NCBI GenBank assembly: GCA_003486385.1
Contig: DNFT01000113.1
Span: 1 to 13,580 of the forward strand
Direction of reading: 5' to 3'
Length of the DNA stretch: 13,580 nt
Source: Eubacterium sp.
Lineage (GTDB): Bacteria > Bacillota > Clostridia > Lachnospirales > Lachnospiraceae
The notes under the pieces are model-generated. The model was not told the origin of the DNA. It saw only the letters and a list, made by a program, of their open reading frames with translations, and ran no database searches. Each line of letters opens with the position of its first letter. Positions within the stretch are counted from its first letter, which is position 1. This document shows, piece by piece, positions 13,460 to 13,580 of the stretch. The position numbers and the translations under genes are program-made.

Positions 13460-13488
13460 ATAATAGCACATACGTTCGATTAAGTAAA
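13460..13488 (-). promoter_or_regulatory. Promoter of the radical SAM / TIGR03915 operon
   Basis: On the minus strand, TTTACT (13488-13483) and TATTAT (13465-13460) are separated by 17 bases, matching 4/6 and 5/6 consensus positions. SOS box 2 occupies the spacer and box 1 the start-site region, an arrangement typical of LexA-repressed promoters. The leader to the ATG at 13417 would be about 35 bases. Confidence 0.65.
13465..13478. promoter_or_regulatory. LexA (SOS) box 2
   Basis: On the minus strand this reads cgaacgtatgtgct. It has a perfect CGAAC half-site and central bases but two mismatches in the other half. It fills the -35/-10 spacer and touches the first base of the -10. Its centre is 24 bp from that of box 1, so two repressor dimers could bind side by side. 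Confidence 0.65.
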
Positions 13489-13514
13489 GAGGGAAATGCA
13501 GGAATTTTTAAAAA

Positions 13515-13580
13515 GATTCGGGTGTCAAAGCATGCTGGATATACATAGCTGTGTATAACGTATTATATTTATGCATATCA
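13515..13580 (-). repeat. Dispersed palindromic element, copy 3 (inverted, cut by window end)
   Basis: The reverse complement begins tgatatgcataaatataata, identical to copy 1 at 61-80, and continues through the same tataa-tacg-ttata hairpin to an arm related to the others (14 of 19 positions match copy 1). The middle section is more diverged than between copies 1 and 2. The element lies upstream of the SOS-controlled promoter and may extend beyond the window. Confidence 0.68.

Noticed and set aside
13418..13471. Longer radical SAM start at 13471
   Set aside because: It would place the start codon within the promoter and LexA boxes, and the added residues are unlike the family. The ATG at 13417 has its own aaggaga site.

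Overview
The window looks like chromosomal DNA of a low-to-mid GC, Gram-positive anaerobe of the Clostridia, most likely a Lachnospiraceae-type gut bacterium. The reasons are the purine-rich Shine-Dalgarno sites, a spore maturation gene (spmA), a DUF896/YnzC gene, Bacillus/Clostridium-type LexA boxes, and a set of proteins typical of that family. This assignment is inference from gene content; no species is claimed.

Layout. (1) 1-204: non-coding, holding one copy of a dispersed palindromic element. (2) 205-2523, minus strand: a manC-type mannose-1-phosphate guanylyltransferase followed by a membrane-anchored family-2 glycosyltransferase, probably one operon making and using GDP-mannose. (3) 2524-2787: divergent control region rich in small palindromes and short repeats. 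(4) 2788-8684, plus strand: citrate synthase, a PfkB sugar kinase resembling 2-keto-3-deoxygluconate kinase, an alpha/beta hydrolase and a divergent aconitase, closely spaced. The first and last genes make isocitrate, probably as a glutamate precursor; the two middle genes do not obviously belong to that pathway. (5) 8699-10804, plus strand: a structured intergenic hairpin, manA (class I mannose-6-phosphate isomerase), a DUF896 small protein, a second copy of the dispersed element, and spmA without spmB. (6) 10805-11050: convergent intergenic region with an eight-unit 17-bp tandem array that folds into one very long hairpin. (7) 11051-13417, minus strand: a two-gene DNA-repair-like operon, a radical SAM protein with a C-terminal helix-hairpin-helix and its usual partner (the TIGR03915 / DUF4130-type 'probable DNA metabolism protein'). 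(8) 13418-13580: its promoter, with two LexA-type SOS boxes placed over the promoter, then a third, inverted copy of the dispersed element running off the window edge.

The most interesting part is region 7-8. It is a poorly characterised radical SAM/DNA-metabolism gene pair. The sequence itself adds three clues to its job: two SOS boxes at the promoter, a DNA-binding HhH motif, and an exact sliding-clamp-binding pentapeptide (QLSLF) near the C-terminus. Together these suggest an SOS-induced, clamp-recruited repair or DNA-modification system. Two non-coding structures also deserve attention: the 57-bp hairpin built from a 17-bp tandem array, in which almost every non-Watson-Crick pair is a G-U wobble on one strand only, and the ~65-80 bp dispersed element present three times in 13.6 kb.
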